Positions 21,326 through 31,515 are shown, numbered from the stretch's first letter. The stretch: 64,000 bases of DNA from Sporofaciens musculi (GCF_009830285.1 NZ_WUQX01000001.1:682501-746500); one strand, 5' to 3'. Made by a program: numbers and translations. Notes: generated by a model not told the origin, from the letters alone.

Positions 21326-22138
21326 ATGAACATGAGAAAATCCATAATCGATTTTAATGAAAAAAAAGGATTCATCTGTGATATGGATGGTGTGATTTAT
21401 CATGACAATCAGATATTGCCAGGTGTTCCAGAATTCATCCAGTGGTTGCATGATGAAAAGAAAGAATATTTATTTTTGACAAATAATAGTGGATATACAC
21501 CACGGGAATTAAATCAGAAACTGGCAAGGATGGGACTTGATGTGCCAGAAGAACATTTTTATACCAGCGCATTGGCAACAGCCGCATTTTTAAAAGAACA
21601 GGCGGCAGGCTGTTCGGCATTTGTGATAGGAGAAGCCGGCCTGTTAAATGCACTTTATGATGTAGGTATCACAATGAATGATGTAAATCCGGATTATGTT
21701 GTTGTGGGAGAGGGACGCTCCTATTCATTGGATACATTAACAAAAGCAACGAATTTAGTTCTGAAAGGTGCAAAGCTGATCGGAGCAAACTCAGATGTTT
21801 CCGGACCGATTGAGAACGGCATTGCTCCTGCTTGTCGTGCATTGATTGCACCTATAGAAATGGCAACAGGTACACAGGCATATTTCTGTGGGAAACCGAA
21901 TCCACTGATGATGAGAACAGGATTGAATATGCTTGGATGTCATTCAGCAGAAGCTGTAATGGTTGGGGATCGTATGGATACAGATGTGATTTCAGGAATG
22001 GAAAGTGGTATGTCTACTGTATTGGTTCTCTCTGGATGTTCAACGAAGGATACACTCAAAACTTATGCGTATCGTCCAACTATGGTTTTAAATGGTGTGG
22101 GGGATATTGCTATGTTAGCAAAGTCAAAGGCAGAGTAA
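21326..22138 (+). CDS. HAD-IIA (NagD/p-nitrophenyl phosphatase-like) hydrolase
   Basis: 270 residues with all HAD-IIA landmarks: motif I FICDMDGVIYHDNQILPG, motif II YLFLTNNSGYTPREL, a C2-type cap, a lysine in KPNPLMMRTG, and motif IV VMVGDRMDTDVISGME. It is probably a cytoplasmic sugar- or nucleotide-phosphate phosphatase; NagD-type enzymes are broad. The start may be 21326 or 21332 (both ATG). Its place next to an AraC regulator suggests a role in sugar-phosphate overflow, which is inference. Confidence 0.85.
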   Translation: MNMRKSIIDFNEKKGFICDMDGVIYHDNQILPGVPEFIQWLHDEKKEYLFLTNNSGYTPRELNQKLARMGLDVPEEHFYTSALATAAFLKEQAAGCSAFVIGEAGLLNALYDVGITMNDVNPDYVVVGEGRSYSLDTLTKATNLVLKGAKLIGANSDVSGPIENGIAPACRALIAPIEMATGTQAYFCGKPNPLMMRTGLNMLGCHSAEAVMVGDRMDTDVISGMESGMSTVLVLSGCSTKDTLKTYAYRPTMVLNGVGDIAMLAKSKAE

Positions 22139-22166
22139 TAATGAATAATCTGAAGTACTAAGAGAT

Positions 22167-22219
22167 AAACAGAGCTTGATAGACAATCGAAAATGTGGTT
22201 GTCTCTCAAGTTCTGTTTG
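22167..22219 (+). terminator. Terminator after the HAD hydrolase gene
   Basis: A long imperfect stem, AAACAGAGCTTGATAGACAA against TTGTCTCTCAAGTTCTGTTT, with an 11-base loop, starts 28 bases after the stop codon. Confidence 0.65.
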
Positions 22220-22275
22220 ATTATGAAATTGCTTGCATTCGTATGAATATTTATTTGACAGATTTTATAATATAT

Positions 22276-22551
22276 CTATAAGTCAATTGGAAAATAGAGA
22301 ATAATACAGTAATAATCAGAAGCAAATTTAATTTCACATAAACCATTCATTTGTTGCATCATTGCTTTTATGTTTTTAGTTCCTATTCCAGAACCATGAT
22401 ATCGGCAAGGCTCAGCAATTTTATTTTCTATTTTTATGCCTACATAATGATTTACATATAGCGTAGATATTTCTATAGGAATTAAAGGGTCTGCATATTT
22501 TCTTATATTAGATAATAAATTATCTGTAATACGACCTATATAGTCAGACAC
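22276..22551 (-). pseudogene. Truncated GHKL sensor histidine kinase, C-terminal ATPase fragment
   Basis: About 91 residues with the N-box-like RITDNLLSNIRKYADPLIPI and the G-box-like GSGIGTKNIKAMMQQM of GHKL ATPases. Everything N-terminal (membrane sensor, dimerisation domain) is missing and a stop lies just upstream in frame, so this is a remnant. It may be left over from a peptide- or vancomycin-type two-component system. Confidence 0.55.
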
Positions 22552-22717
22552 ACTTTTATTTTAGCTGGCTTCCAAATAAGTTTATCAATTTTTAAGGTAT
22601 AACCATCTACTTGTAGAGAAAAATAAATCTAAAAATTTAAAGTAAGTAATCATAAAGCAATGTAAAGTATATTATGTTCGACTAACAAACAGTAGAAAGA
22701 TACATCTTCTCTTCAAT

Positions 22718-22762
22718 AATCGAATAGGCGGGGATTTAATCAAAATCCCCGCCTATTCGATT
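22718..22762. terminator. Perfect 20-bp hairpin at the relaxase stop
   Basis: Arms 22718-22737 and 22743-22762 are exact inverse complements (AATCGAATAGGCGGGGATTT) around a 5-base loop. The right arm ends within the stop codon of the minus-strand relaxase at 22761, so it would act as its terminator and could block read-through from both sides. Confidence 0.65.
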
Positions 22763-24110
22763 ACAAAGTTTCTTCGTGAAGTGGATGGGATAATGCAATA
22801 TTTTGCGTGTTGAGTAGTGCTGAAAAGTTTTGCTGAATGATATCCAGTGTTAGTTGCTTTTTCCGCAATTCCTGCTTCTCTCGTATAGTAGATGCTTTCT
22901 CAGATACAAGATTGTCAATTCGTTTCTGGATTTTTTCAGAGCTTGGGATTTTGGTAATGCCGAAATCCTGAAGCTCTTTTTTAACGAATCGTGGAGCTGA
23001 TATTCAGCCTGATGTCTGCTCCGGTATGCTGTGGGATTTGGAGCTGATTTTGCATCTTCGATAACTTTACGACAGAGCCGATAAGAGTCACAATGTTTTT
23101 GAATGACTTTCTGCGTGGTTAGCTCAGTGCTGATTTTCTGGATGTGCTGATCAGCCGCTTTGATGGAATTTTCAACATTGGAAATATGCTGTTGGAAGTC
23201 CTCGTAGTTTAAGAGATTATTTTCGGAGAGATAGTTGAACGTCTTTGCAGCTTCTTTTAGATTATTCAGTTTTGCCCAGCGTTCAAAGCATTCACGATTG
23301 CCTGTTGTGATATAGGTGGAGATATTGATATACAGGCGAGCTTCTCTGGACAAAGGCTTCGGAGTTTTCGTCTTATAACGATTTTCTCTAAGCGGAGTCG
23401 GACATTTTCTTCTGTATAGTAGCTTCCGAGAGATTTCATATAGGTGAAATTTTTCTGTTCAGGTGCCCGGAAGGATAAATTTTTTCCCTGTCGTATTTCA
23501 TATCCTGCCAACTGCATTTTCTGTAAAAATTCTTCATAATTGATAGAGGACCAGATTGCCTTATCAATCGAAACACGTAGTTTGACTTTCCAGCTGGTTC
23601 CACGATGGTATTCCATATTTTCTTTATAACTCTTCCCTTTTTCACCGGTTGGCATACTGGTGGCAAGTCCGTTTTCCTGGCAGATGCGATTGCTGATCCG
23701 ACAGATTTTATGATAGCTGCGTTTGTTGGAAACATACTTGTGATTGGAGACGAAGCTGGCGGCGTTGAAGAGGATATGATTGTGGATGTGGTCTTTATCA
23801 ACATGGGTACTGATCACGTATTCATATTTTCCTTTTAGCACTTCATCCGCAAATTGTTGTCCCAGGCGATGTGCGGTTTCTGCGTCAATTTCTCCAGGCT
23901 TAAATGACTGAATTAAGTGAAATGCAAGATTATCGCCCTTATCCATTCCATTCTTTTTGCATTTTCTCTGGTGAGAGCAAATTCCAGATCTGCAGTTTCC
24001 GGTGAGCAGCCAAAACTGGAAACCAGTATTTTTTCATCTGTCTTATCTGGATTGGTGATATAGTCCAGAGCTTTCTTGTCAGTTACTTTAATGGGGAAGA
24101 TCTTAATATA
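22761..24110 (-). pseudogene. Relaxase of a mobilizable element, N-terminus removed by an IS
   Basis: The frame reads from IKIFPIKVTDKKALDYITNP, through DKGDNLAFHLIQSFKPGEID and the metal motif KDHIHNHILFN, to a coiled C-terminus ending HPLHEETL at 22761. This is a MobP relaxase of about 450 residues, distinct from the one at 10.7 kb. Frame breaks near 23947 (G), 23375 and 22985 (A run) look like sequencing indels. The first few residues and the promoter are missing because the IS4-family element begins at 24112, so the gene is probably dead regardless of the indels. Confidence 0.78.
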
Positions 24111-24225
24111 CTAATGTCATTAACTTAAAAAAATTTATAAAATAAAACAGAAAAAGGTCTTGACAAATGTCAGAAAAAATGTGGCGAAGCCTCCTTGAAT
24201 GAATACATTTTAGGAGGAATTGCTA

Positions 24226-25178
24226 ATGAACTTTTACGCTGATTATGTCCGCAACAAACTCAACGCTGCCATTTCCAGCATGTCCAGTCAGATAGAAGAT
24301 TACGTCAAAAATCCTGGGCATGATTTTACCAGAAATCGAAAGATGAACTTTACCTCGACAATAAACTTTCTACTTACTATGGAAGGTGGTTCACTTAACT
24401 CAGAATTACACAAATATTTTAATTATGATCTGAATCAAATAACCCGTTCTGGTTTCATAAAACAAAGGAACAAATTGAAACCAGATACCATGGAATATTT
24501 ATTTCATAAATTTCATGAGCAGATATTATGTAACAAAAAATACCAAGGCTACCAGTTACTTGCCTGTGATGGTTCTGACTTGAATATATTTCGTGATCCA
24601 CTAAATCCACACACGTATTTTGCTGGTAAAGAAGGAACTTTTGGTTTTAATCAACTGCATCTTAATGCCTTGTATGACCTCCAAAGCAGGCGATATGTCG
24701 ATGCTCTGATTCAGGAGCCTTATGAAGAAAATGAATCCTCTGCCATGATTGAAATGATTAAAAAGCTGACTGCAAATCAGAAGACTATCATTATGGCAGA
24801 TCGTGGATACGAAACTTATAACATTTTTGCAAATATTCAGGAACGTGGTCTCTTTTATCTAATCCGGATTAAAGATACCTCGAAAAAAGGCAGCATTTCT
24901 GGAAGCCTTTCCTTGCCGGTATCCTGTGAATTTGACGAAGAAATCGAACTGATTATGACCCGTAAACAAAAGTTTTATAAAACGAAAGGTTATAAATATC
25001 TCTCAAATTCATCGCCATTTGACTTTCTTGATTCTGAGAATTTGTTTTATACACTTCATCTCAGACTCACACAGTTTCAGCTGGAAAATGGAGTTTATGA
25101 ATGTATAGCCAGCAACCTGGATAAAGAAGAATTCCCACCTGAAAAGATCAAGGAACTTTATCATATGCGATGGGGAAT
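24226..25178 (+). pseudogene. IS4-family transposase, N-terminal part
   Basis: ATG 24226 follows AGGAGG. The DDE motifs are visible: LLACDGSDLNIF, then IIMADRGYETYNIF. The final catalytic signature begins ELYHMRWGI and is then interrupted: the RIT-like element enters between Ile and the catalytic Glu of the Y-R-E-K motif. The longer frame running to 25563 is an artefact that reads into the inserted element. Confidence 0.8.
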
Positions 25179-25267
25179 CTTATACGAACCCTGCTTTTAT
25201 ACGAACTTTCCTGACGAGAATGCGCTAAACACCAAACATCTAATCACGAAAAGTTCGTATAAAGTCC

Positions 25268-26289
25268 TTAGTCTAATCCAAGAATCCGCGATAGTTCATC
25301 TTCGTCATCTGGCCATAATGGTTCTTCTTCCGGAATCACACTGTTTCTTCTGTTTGCGATTTCTCTCATTTGATCTAACGATGGTGACGTATAGTAGTCC
25401 CTTGTTGTTTTCATGTCTGCATGCCCCAATAGCACTGATATCGCAGCCAAATCCACGCCATCACGATATAACAGCGTTCCCCTTGTGCGCCTTAGTGTAT
25501 GTGGTGAGACAGATTCCGGCAAATCATAGGCTTCCCGGACCTTGTCCGAATACTTCTTTATAAGTTTTTGGACATTACGCGCAGTCATATATTTCTGTTT
25601 TCCGCCGATCACGGTATAGATAAACGGAGCATCCCTGTTTCTTTCCAGGTGGAACTCGCCCATATACTGCTGGATCAATGCCGATGTCTTGGAATCCACT
25701 ATGACACAGCGTTCTTTGTTGCCTTTTCCGTGGATCCTTAACTTAACATTATCGTAGTCAAGACATACGTTTCTGACATCCATGGAAACAAGCTCATCCA
25801 CCCGCATTCCGCCATCGTACAAAACACACATGATGACCTTGTCCCTTAACCCCTTCCGGGTATTTGGAGGCATGTGCAGCAGAGCCGCAAGCGCATCAAC
25901 ATCTTCAATGACCGGTTTCCGCTCTTTTGGTTCGCTATAATAAGGAACCTGTTCAATGGAAAATGCATACTGCTGTAAACTTACATCCCTCGCAGAAGCA
26001 TAGCCCACATAGGACTTCACTGTTGCAAGCTTGTTATTGACCGTCTTTGCCTTCAGGTTATCCACTTTATGGAGGTGGTTCCTGTAATCCAATAAAAAAT
26101 CATACGTGCAATCCTTAAATTGAACCTGTTTGTAGGGATTCCCGCGATGTTATTCACATAATTCCGGAATGTCTTAAGCCCCTGCCGATAGGTAACGGCT
26201 GTATGATGGGAGCCGTTTTTCTCTTTGGGTATAAATACATACAGGAAATCATAGGTTCTGCAAAAAAACAGCATGGCGTTGTTATTCAT
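25268..26289 (-). CDS. Tyrosine recombinase, third gene of the trio
   Basis: About 340 residues. N-terminal SAM-like core-binding region (HTAVTYRQGLKTFRNYVNNI, YRNHLHKVDNLKAKTVNNKL) and a C-terminal catalytic domain with Arg in DGGMRVDELVSM, the HxxR of SPHTLRRTRGTLLY, His in LLGHADMKTTRDY and the Tyr nucleophile in TRDYYTSPS. A frame break near 26090 separates N- and C-terminal frames. Its ATG overlaps the stop of the second gene by 4 bases (26286-26289), so the trio is translationally coupled. Confidence 0.82.
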
Positions 26290-27266
26290 CTGCGCATCAC
26301 CTCCGGGATTACACGGCCTGTGACCGTATCTCTCTTTCTGATTGTCTGCGCAGCCTCTTCAACATAATGATAGTAGTAATACGTATCATGAAAACTCTTG
26401 TGGCCAAGAAACCGGCTCAGGTATGGAAGCATATGTTCAAAGTCTAGCCCCTGTTCACGCCATAGATTGATCCTTTTTACAACATATGCATGCCTCAGAC
26501 AGTGCGTTGTCGGATTTCTGTCACATCCAGAAGCAAAAGATGTGTTCATCCAGCACCTCCGGAACATGGAACTAATGCTTCCATAGCTCACCGGCTTATC
26601 TGGATCAATCCCAGGGAAAACCCATGACGGTTTCCTGCCGAGTTCCGCTGTAAGATACGAAATGTATTCCCTGCAAAGTTTTGTCAGGTCATCCGAAAGA
26701 TAAACAATACGGTCCCGGTTCCCCTTCCCGTCAAGTATCACTATCGTGCCGGCATACGGGTCAACATCATCCATGGATAAAAGACGGGCTTCTGACGCTC
26801 GGAGTCCATTCAGGTAGATCAGCCTGAACAGTACCGGATACTCATTTGACATGCGTCTGACATCTGCGTTTCCCTTCCTTGGTGTATAATGGTCAATCTC
26901 CACAAACAGTTCTGCAATCTCATCACCTGCGGGGAGATGGATAACAGGTTTTGGGGGACGGACTTCTATCGGAGGATAATAACTGGAAATCCCTAGGCCA
27001 TTCAGATATATGGAGAACTGCCTTATAACACTTATCCTTGCCGCAAGGCATTTCTCACCCTCGGTATCCCTTTTTTTGACCCACCCGGACGGACAGGTTC
27101 TCAGGAGTCAGTCCTGTTTCTTCATAGCCGTGGTCAATCCAGTATGCATCAAACTGACTCATCCACTTGGATTCACTATAATACTTGTATCCCAGGGCCT
27201 TTTTTCATCAATGAACCCTGTAATCCACTTGGCAATAGTGCTTTTATATTTGATTGCTTTATTCAT
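26286..27266 (-). CDS. Tyrosine recombinase, second gene of the trio
   Basis: About 327 residues, starting MNKAIKYKSTIAKWITGFID at 27266. The catalytic domain has Arg in YLNGLRASEARLLSM, HxxR in THCLRHAYVV, His in FLGHKSFHDTYYYYHYV with a tyrosine cluster, and an extended N-terminal SAM-like part. Frame breaks near 27190 and 27060 are needed to join the N-terminus to the long C-terminal frame (26286-26903). The start overlaps the stop of the first gene by 8 bases. Confidence 0.78.
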
Positions 27267-29151
27267 GCCCGTACCTCTCATCCATTGACAGTCCGGTCTC
27301 TGAGAGGGAAAGCGGGCACAGCCGCATCCTTTCCGTATCTAGCGACGTATATTTATGTACGCTTTTTGTGTCTGAATGCCCCAGCATTTCTGCCGTCTCC
27401 GTTAATGTTGCGCCGCTGTTTAATATAGCAGAGCCAAAGGTCCTTCTGAACATATGCACTTTGCCTGCGGATATCCCTGCGCGTTCCATTGCGTTTCTGC
27501 ATGCGGAACGGCTGGCAGGACCATAGGGCGCTTTTAGACTAAGGAATAACCTGTCGCTGCCAGTATCCCTGCGTCTTGCATCCTTTAAATATCTGTATAT
27601 CGCATTGCCTGTTTTATTGTCCATTGGATGGTGGTGTTCTGCCCCGGTTTTCTGCTGGAAGATACGGATACTCCGGTTTTTCCAGTCAATGTCGGAAAGT
27701 TTCATTCCGATGATGTCACCTGACCGGAAACCCGTGTTCAGGGCCACCATAAGGATCGCGGCATCCCTCAGTTCGAGGGCGCGGCTGCATTGAACAGTAA
27801 ACCTCAACTGTTTCTATTTCTTCCGGCGACAGGATATCCACAATCTTTTCACCGCCTGCCGCCTGTCCCGGCAACGCAAGATACATCCCCATTGGAATGG
27901 CTTCTTTCATTTCAAGATAAATGAGAAACTTTCTGATACGGCTGTTATAGGCATTCTTTGCTTCCGGCGTTTTGTGGCCGTTATCAAAAGGTTAAATTCC
28001 TTGACAAGCCTGGGTGTCAATTCTGCGAAAGAAGTCAAGCCTGACGATACGAGAAAGCCGCAGAATCTGGTAGTGCAGGTACGGTACATTTTGATCGTAC
28101 TCCTTTCCCAGCCCTCCTTTTCCTTAGCACCTATAAATGGCGCTATCCCGGCCTGGCACCATGATGGCAGCCGGTCGTATTCAGTATCCTTATGTTTCCA
28201 CCAATGAGAGGGCAGGATGTCTCCTTCGCGGACATAGTCATCATACATCTCATAGGTACGTCTCGCCATGCATAAGCCTTTTCCAAAGAGGCGTTTTCCA
28301 ACTGCTTCAAACCACATATGTGTGATTGTACGGTCATATCCGAGGTTTTCCCTGTCCAAAAACAAATATAACAAGGTAAGGTGGTATGGCGCGGAATCCG
28401 TTACCGTCTTGCTATATCCTGCCGATTTCAGTCGTCCTGCAAAATCATGTATGGACTGATGGAATTCTTCTGCGGGAAAACAGGCGCCTGCTTTGCGGCG
28501 GGCATGGATTACAGCCTGTGCGTCAACTGCTAAATCTGACAATGATGTGCACTTATCAGATTCCATGTAATGGATGTAAAGAGAATAACCCTTCCGGCAT
28601 CTTCCTCTGGCGGACATATATCTAAAAAACCGCTGACAAGACCTTCATTGATGTAGTATGCCTTCGACGATTCCCTCAGGAACTGGTCGTAATCATCAAG
28701 CATTGGATAGTCAATATCCTCAATGCAGCCAGCGCCATTATACTGCATAAAACAGCAGAACTGAACGACTTTGTGCCGGATGTTAGCCAGGTGGGCCTGG
28801 GTGTAGCCACCGGCAAGCGATATCTCCGAAAGGTATCCTTCAATGCTGTCTTGAAACTGCTCCGATGGATGCGCGTAGACCACAAGATGGGAACCTAATA
28901 TCCGCCCATATTCGTACACATCACAAAGCCTGTAAATAGCATTCTGATACTGTGGCTTTAAATATTTTGCCGCACTGTTTTCACACCATTTCAGTGCACA
29001 ATCCATAGAAAATCTTTGAATTCCGTTATGCGCCATGCTTTCGTTGAGTGCATTGTAGCAGTCCAGGCTTATTTGTATTGCTCTCGGGGCCGTATCTGTA
29101 CCGCTCAAGTGTAGCAATCACCACCATTACATTGTTTTTAAAGTTTACCAT
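27259..29151 (-). CDS. Large tyrosine recombinase (TnpB-of-Tn554 size), first gene of the trio
   Basis: About 630 residues from ATG 29151 (MVNFKNNVMVVIATLERYRY, GGAG ribosome site). The long N-terminal half has no catalytic motif (WCENSAAKYLKPQYQNAIYR, YTQAHLANIRHKVVQFCCFM). The middle is a core-binding region, and the catalytic end has Arg in NTGFRSGDIIGMKL, HxxR in VHMFRRTFGSAIL and His/Tyr in MLGHSDTKSVHKYTSLD. Four indels (near 29098, 28590, 27912 and 27795) split it into short frames. Roughly twice the size of its partners, as TnpB is relative to TnpA in Tn554. Confidence 0.78.
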
Positions 29152-29293
29152 GTCAGTCTCCTTTCTATCATAAAAGTGTATGTACTAACATGGTATATTA
29201 ATTTAAGGTTTTATACGAACTTTCTTATACACAAGTACTGTGGGAAAGGGCTTCTTCCTCTGAAAAGTTCGTATAAAAGCAGGGTTCGTATAA

Positions 29294-29325
29294 GATATCT
29301 TATACGAAAGTTCGTGTAAGATATC
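29294..29325. repeat. 32-bp palindrome at the right end of the RIT-like element
   Basis: GATATCTTATACGAA-ag-TTCGTGTAAGATATC is inverted with one T/G difference. It repeats the tip of the terminal inverted repeat in both orientations, so it looks like a recombinase core site with two arms and a 2-base centre. Confidence 0.6.
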
Positions 29326-29670
29326 GAAACTTCTTTCCGTGAGCTGAAATATACGATTGGCCTGACAAATCTTCACTCTAAAAATGTGGAATATATCTGT
29401 CAGGAAATTTACGCAAAACTGATCCTGTATAATTTTTGTGAAATTATTTCAGCAAATATCATACTGGAAGAAAGAAACCGTAAGTACACATACCAATTAA
29501 ACTACACAATGGCAATTCAAATATGCAGGCATTATCTGCGCCAGACATTTGTAACGATAGATGTTGAAGGCCTGATTAAGAAAGAACTATCACCCCAAAG
29601 ACCACACCGACAATATCAGCGTCGAGTAATAAAGAAACGATGGGTTAGTTTCGCATACCGTATAGGATAA
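29320..29670 (+). pseudogene. IS4-family transposase, C-terminal part
   Basis: The frame resumes immediately after the RIT-like element with ETSFRELKYTIGLTNLHSKN, supplying the Glu and Lys of the Y-R-E-K motif, and continues to KKRWVSFAYRIG at 29670. Joining it to the N-terminal part at 25178 rebuilds a transposase of normal length. The ATG at 29386 is internal. Confidence 0.78.
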
Positions 29671-29811
29671 AAAATTATTCAAATGAATATAGCTGGCAAA
29701 AAGCAGACTTTTGGTTTGTTTATTTGTTATGCGTAAATCTTGTGATTTTTCAAGAAAGCTAATCTGAACACTTATTACAATAATCGAAATTTTCTTAAGT
29801 TAATGACATTA

Positions 29812-30067
29812 ACTGAATCAGGGCCCCCTTTGGAGAGATAGATATTCGATGAGAACATCAGCAGTCGGGGATACATCCTTTCCCGTGAGAACCGATTGCT
29901 TTCAATAGATCATACAGTTGCCGGTCAGCCAGAAATAGAAGCTATCCCACAGCGGATATTTCTGCGGAATCTGCATGAAGAGATGTTAGGACAGTGACAG
30001 ACTGTGAATGGAACAAACAATACAATGATTGGTCTGGCTGCGGAAGCGGTCGGGAAGGAGGACAATT
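29812..30067 (+). other. Intergenic stretch with a 51-codon gene fragment
   Basis: An open frame at 29842-29997 (RGYILSRENRLLSIDHTVAG) is the C-terminal end of a lost gene: a TAG precedes it in frame and no start is present. It has no recognisable domain. The region is bounded by the IS right end and the next gene's ribosome site. Confidence 0.4.
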
Positions 30068-30613
30068 ATGCAGAGAATACAGGATATGTTTATCAATATG
30101 GAAGAAGTGGCAGAGGATGCTTATAAGAATACGGAATTATTGCTGAGTCAGTATACCAAGGTAATGTTCCGTATTGAGAAGAACCTTGTGGATATAGATT
30201 ATGAAATGTATGCAGAAGAAGGGAAGCATCTGAAGGAAATGTTATATGATCTGGTAGATTTTGATGCGACTGCAGAGAAACGCAGAATCCAGGAAAAGCT
30301 TCTGAATAATGATATGAATCTCTGTTTGCTGGAAATTATGAGAGATTCCCTGATAGCTTTGAGGGATTATCCAAAGAATGGACAGCTGTATTATCGGCTT
30401 TTAAAATATAGATATTTTGAAGCAGGAAATACCAATGAAGATGTGATGATGATGCTGGATGATATGCCAAGCACCACTTATTATCGAAACCGTAAGAAAG
30501 CAATCCGGTTGTATGCAACAATGCTCTGGGCATTTACGCGACCGGAAAAGATACAGAATAAGATGGAGGAAATAAACTGGAAGAAAAGTGGAAGTAAAGT
30601 GGCAGTGAACTGA
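30068..30613 (+). CDS. ArpU/RinA-like phage-type sigma-like regulator
   Basis: 181 residues from ATG 30068, behind a strong GGAAGGAGG; the frame extends upstream to 30029 without a ribosome site. N-terminal helices (EDAYKNTELLLSQYTKVMFR) and a C-terminal sigma-region-4-like segment (YRLLKYRYFEAGNTNEDVMM, MPSTTYYRNRKKAIRLYATM) resemble small sigma-like late regulators of phages and conjugative elements. It probably controls genes of the relic mobilizable element. Two intrinsic terminators follow. Confidence 0.6.
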   Translation: MQRIQDMFINMEEVAEDAYKNTELLLSQYTKVMFRIEKNLVDIDYEMYAEEGKHLKEMLYDLVDFDATAEKRRIQEKLLNNDMNLCLLEIMRDSLIALRDYPKNGQLYYRLLKYRYFEAGNTNEDVMMMLDDMPSTTYYRNRKKAIRLYATMLWAFTRPEKIQNKMEEINWKKSGSKVAVN

Positions 30614-30687
30614 CAGTAAACTGGCATGTGAATGGTATTACAATGAAAATACGTGCATGTTAGAATTGATATGCTGAGAGAAATAGA

Positions 30688-30724
30688 CCTTCGCAGACGT
30701 AATGTTTGCGGAGGTTTTTTTTCT
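30688..30724 (+). terminator. Intrinsic terminator
   Basis: CCTTCGCAGAC pairs with GTTTGCGGAGG around a 5-base loop and is followed by eight T residues, 75 bases after the ArpU-like gene. Confidence 0.85.
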
Positions 30725-30740
30725 CAAATTATAAGGCGTC

Positions 30741-30772
30741 AGGCTGTGCCCGGAAGGGCATGGCCTTTTTTT
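30741..30772 (+). terminator. Second intrinsic terminator
   Basis: AGGCTGTGCCC-gga-AGGGCATGGCCT is followed by seven T residues, 17 bases downstream of the first terminator. Two strong terminators in a row would isolate the next gene. Confidence 0.8.
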
Positions 30773-30942
30773 ATACCTAAAAACAGGTTGCTGATTTGAA
30801 AAAGCTTCCTTTTTAACAGGTAGACGCCGGAAAGGAAGAGCATATCAAGATGCAGGGAAGAGGCAGGCATTATGCCAGATATCCATGATTTTTGATTTGT
30901 CATAAATCAAACCAACAAAAACGACAAATTGGAGGAACAATC

Positions 30943-31503
30943 ATGGAAGAAAGAAAATACACATTTTACGACAGATATCAGAAGGTGAAATACGCTAATA
31001 TTACAGCAGAGGAGCTGGAAGTTCTTAATATTTCTTATAATAAGGAACATTATATGTTTGATCAGCAGCATCAGAGAAATAATACAGTATTATTTTGTGG
31101 TTTAGAGTCAGAAAACGGTTGTGCGACAGACTTTATCGCAGATAGCGGACGTGACATTGCATCGGATATCACAACCGAGATCTTCTTCAAAGAACTCTTT
31201 AGTGATCTGACAGAGAAAGAAAAGAAAATCGTGAGCGATTATTTTATTATGGGAAAACAGGTTAAGGAAACAGCAGAGGAACTGGGCATCAGCACACGTC
31301 AGGTGAGTAGAGACAAAAACAGTGCTTTGGCAAAAATGTTAAAGAGAATGAAAGCAGCTGGATATGAATCATATGCTGAGGCGGCAGGTGTATTTCTGCA
31401 GGAAAGCGATTATATTCTAACACAGATGGAAACACAGAATTCAATTATGAAGAAAAGGACCGGAGAAGTGAGACTGCCATCAGATAACAATGGTAATAAA
31501 TAA
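30943..31503 (+). CDS. Sigma-70 region 4-type helix-turn-helix protein
   Basis: 186 residues from ATG 30943 (GGAGGA site). The central part, SDLTEKEKKIVSDYFIMGKQ then VKETAEELGISTRQVSRDKN, is a sigma-70 region 4 fold. There is no visible region 2, so it is unlikely to be a complete sigma factor and is more like the anti-terminator/activator proteins of mobile elements. The frame is intact. The minus-strand IstA remnant follows. Confidence 0.6.
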   Translation: MEERKYTFYDRYQKVKYANITAEELEVLNISYNKEHYMFDQQHQRNNTVLFCGLESENGCATDFIADSGRDIASDITTEIFFKELFSDLTEKEKKIVSDYFIMGKQVKETAEELGISTRQVSRDKNSALAKMLKRMKAAGYESYAEAAGVFLQESDYILTQMETQNSIMKKRTGEVRLPSDNNGNK

Positions 31504-31515
31504 ACGTAATTGAAA

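Larger units (their letters stand above)
25179..29325. mobile_element. RIT-like element: three tandem tyrosine recombinases with terminal inverted repeats
   Basis: Ends: a 31-bp perfect inverted repeat at 25179-25209 and 29264-29294, beginning CTTATACGAACCCTGC. Each end also has an internal inverted pair (TATACGAACTTTC / GAAAAGTTCGTATA) making a large hairpin. The right end carries an extra 32-bp palindrome (29294-29325). Inside are three overlapping minus-strand tyrosine recombinase genes and nothing else. The organisation matches 'recombinase in trio' elements; the large first recombinase recalls TnpB of Tn554. Target: the transposase Y-R-E-K codons. The exact right junction (29320-29325) is uncertain. 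Confidence 0.78.
24112..29811. mobile_element. IS4-family insertion sequence split by a RIT-like transposon
   Basis: Terminal inverted repeats of 25 bp with one mismatch lie at 24112-24136 (TAATGTCATTAACTTAA start) and 29787-29811. Without the internal 4.15-kb insert the IS would be about 1.55 kb and carry one transposase of about 435 residues. It cuts the relaxase N-terminus on its left. I could not find a clear target duplication: the left flank ends ATATAC and the right flank starts ACTGAA. That fits a deletion after insertion. Confidence 0.75.

Noticed and set aside
22718..22762. Perfect palindrome as a site-specific recombination site
   Set aside because: It overlaps the relaxase stop codon, has a GC-rich stem and short loop, and looks like a terminator; no paired second copy is in the window.
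24226..25563. A 447-residue transposase with a novel C-terminus
   Set aside because: The last ~128 codons read antisense through a tyrosine recombinase gene of the inserted element; the real C-terminus is at 29320-29670.
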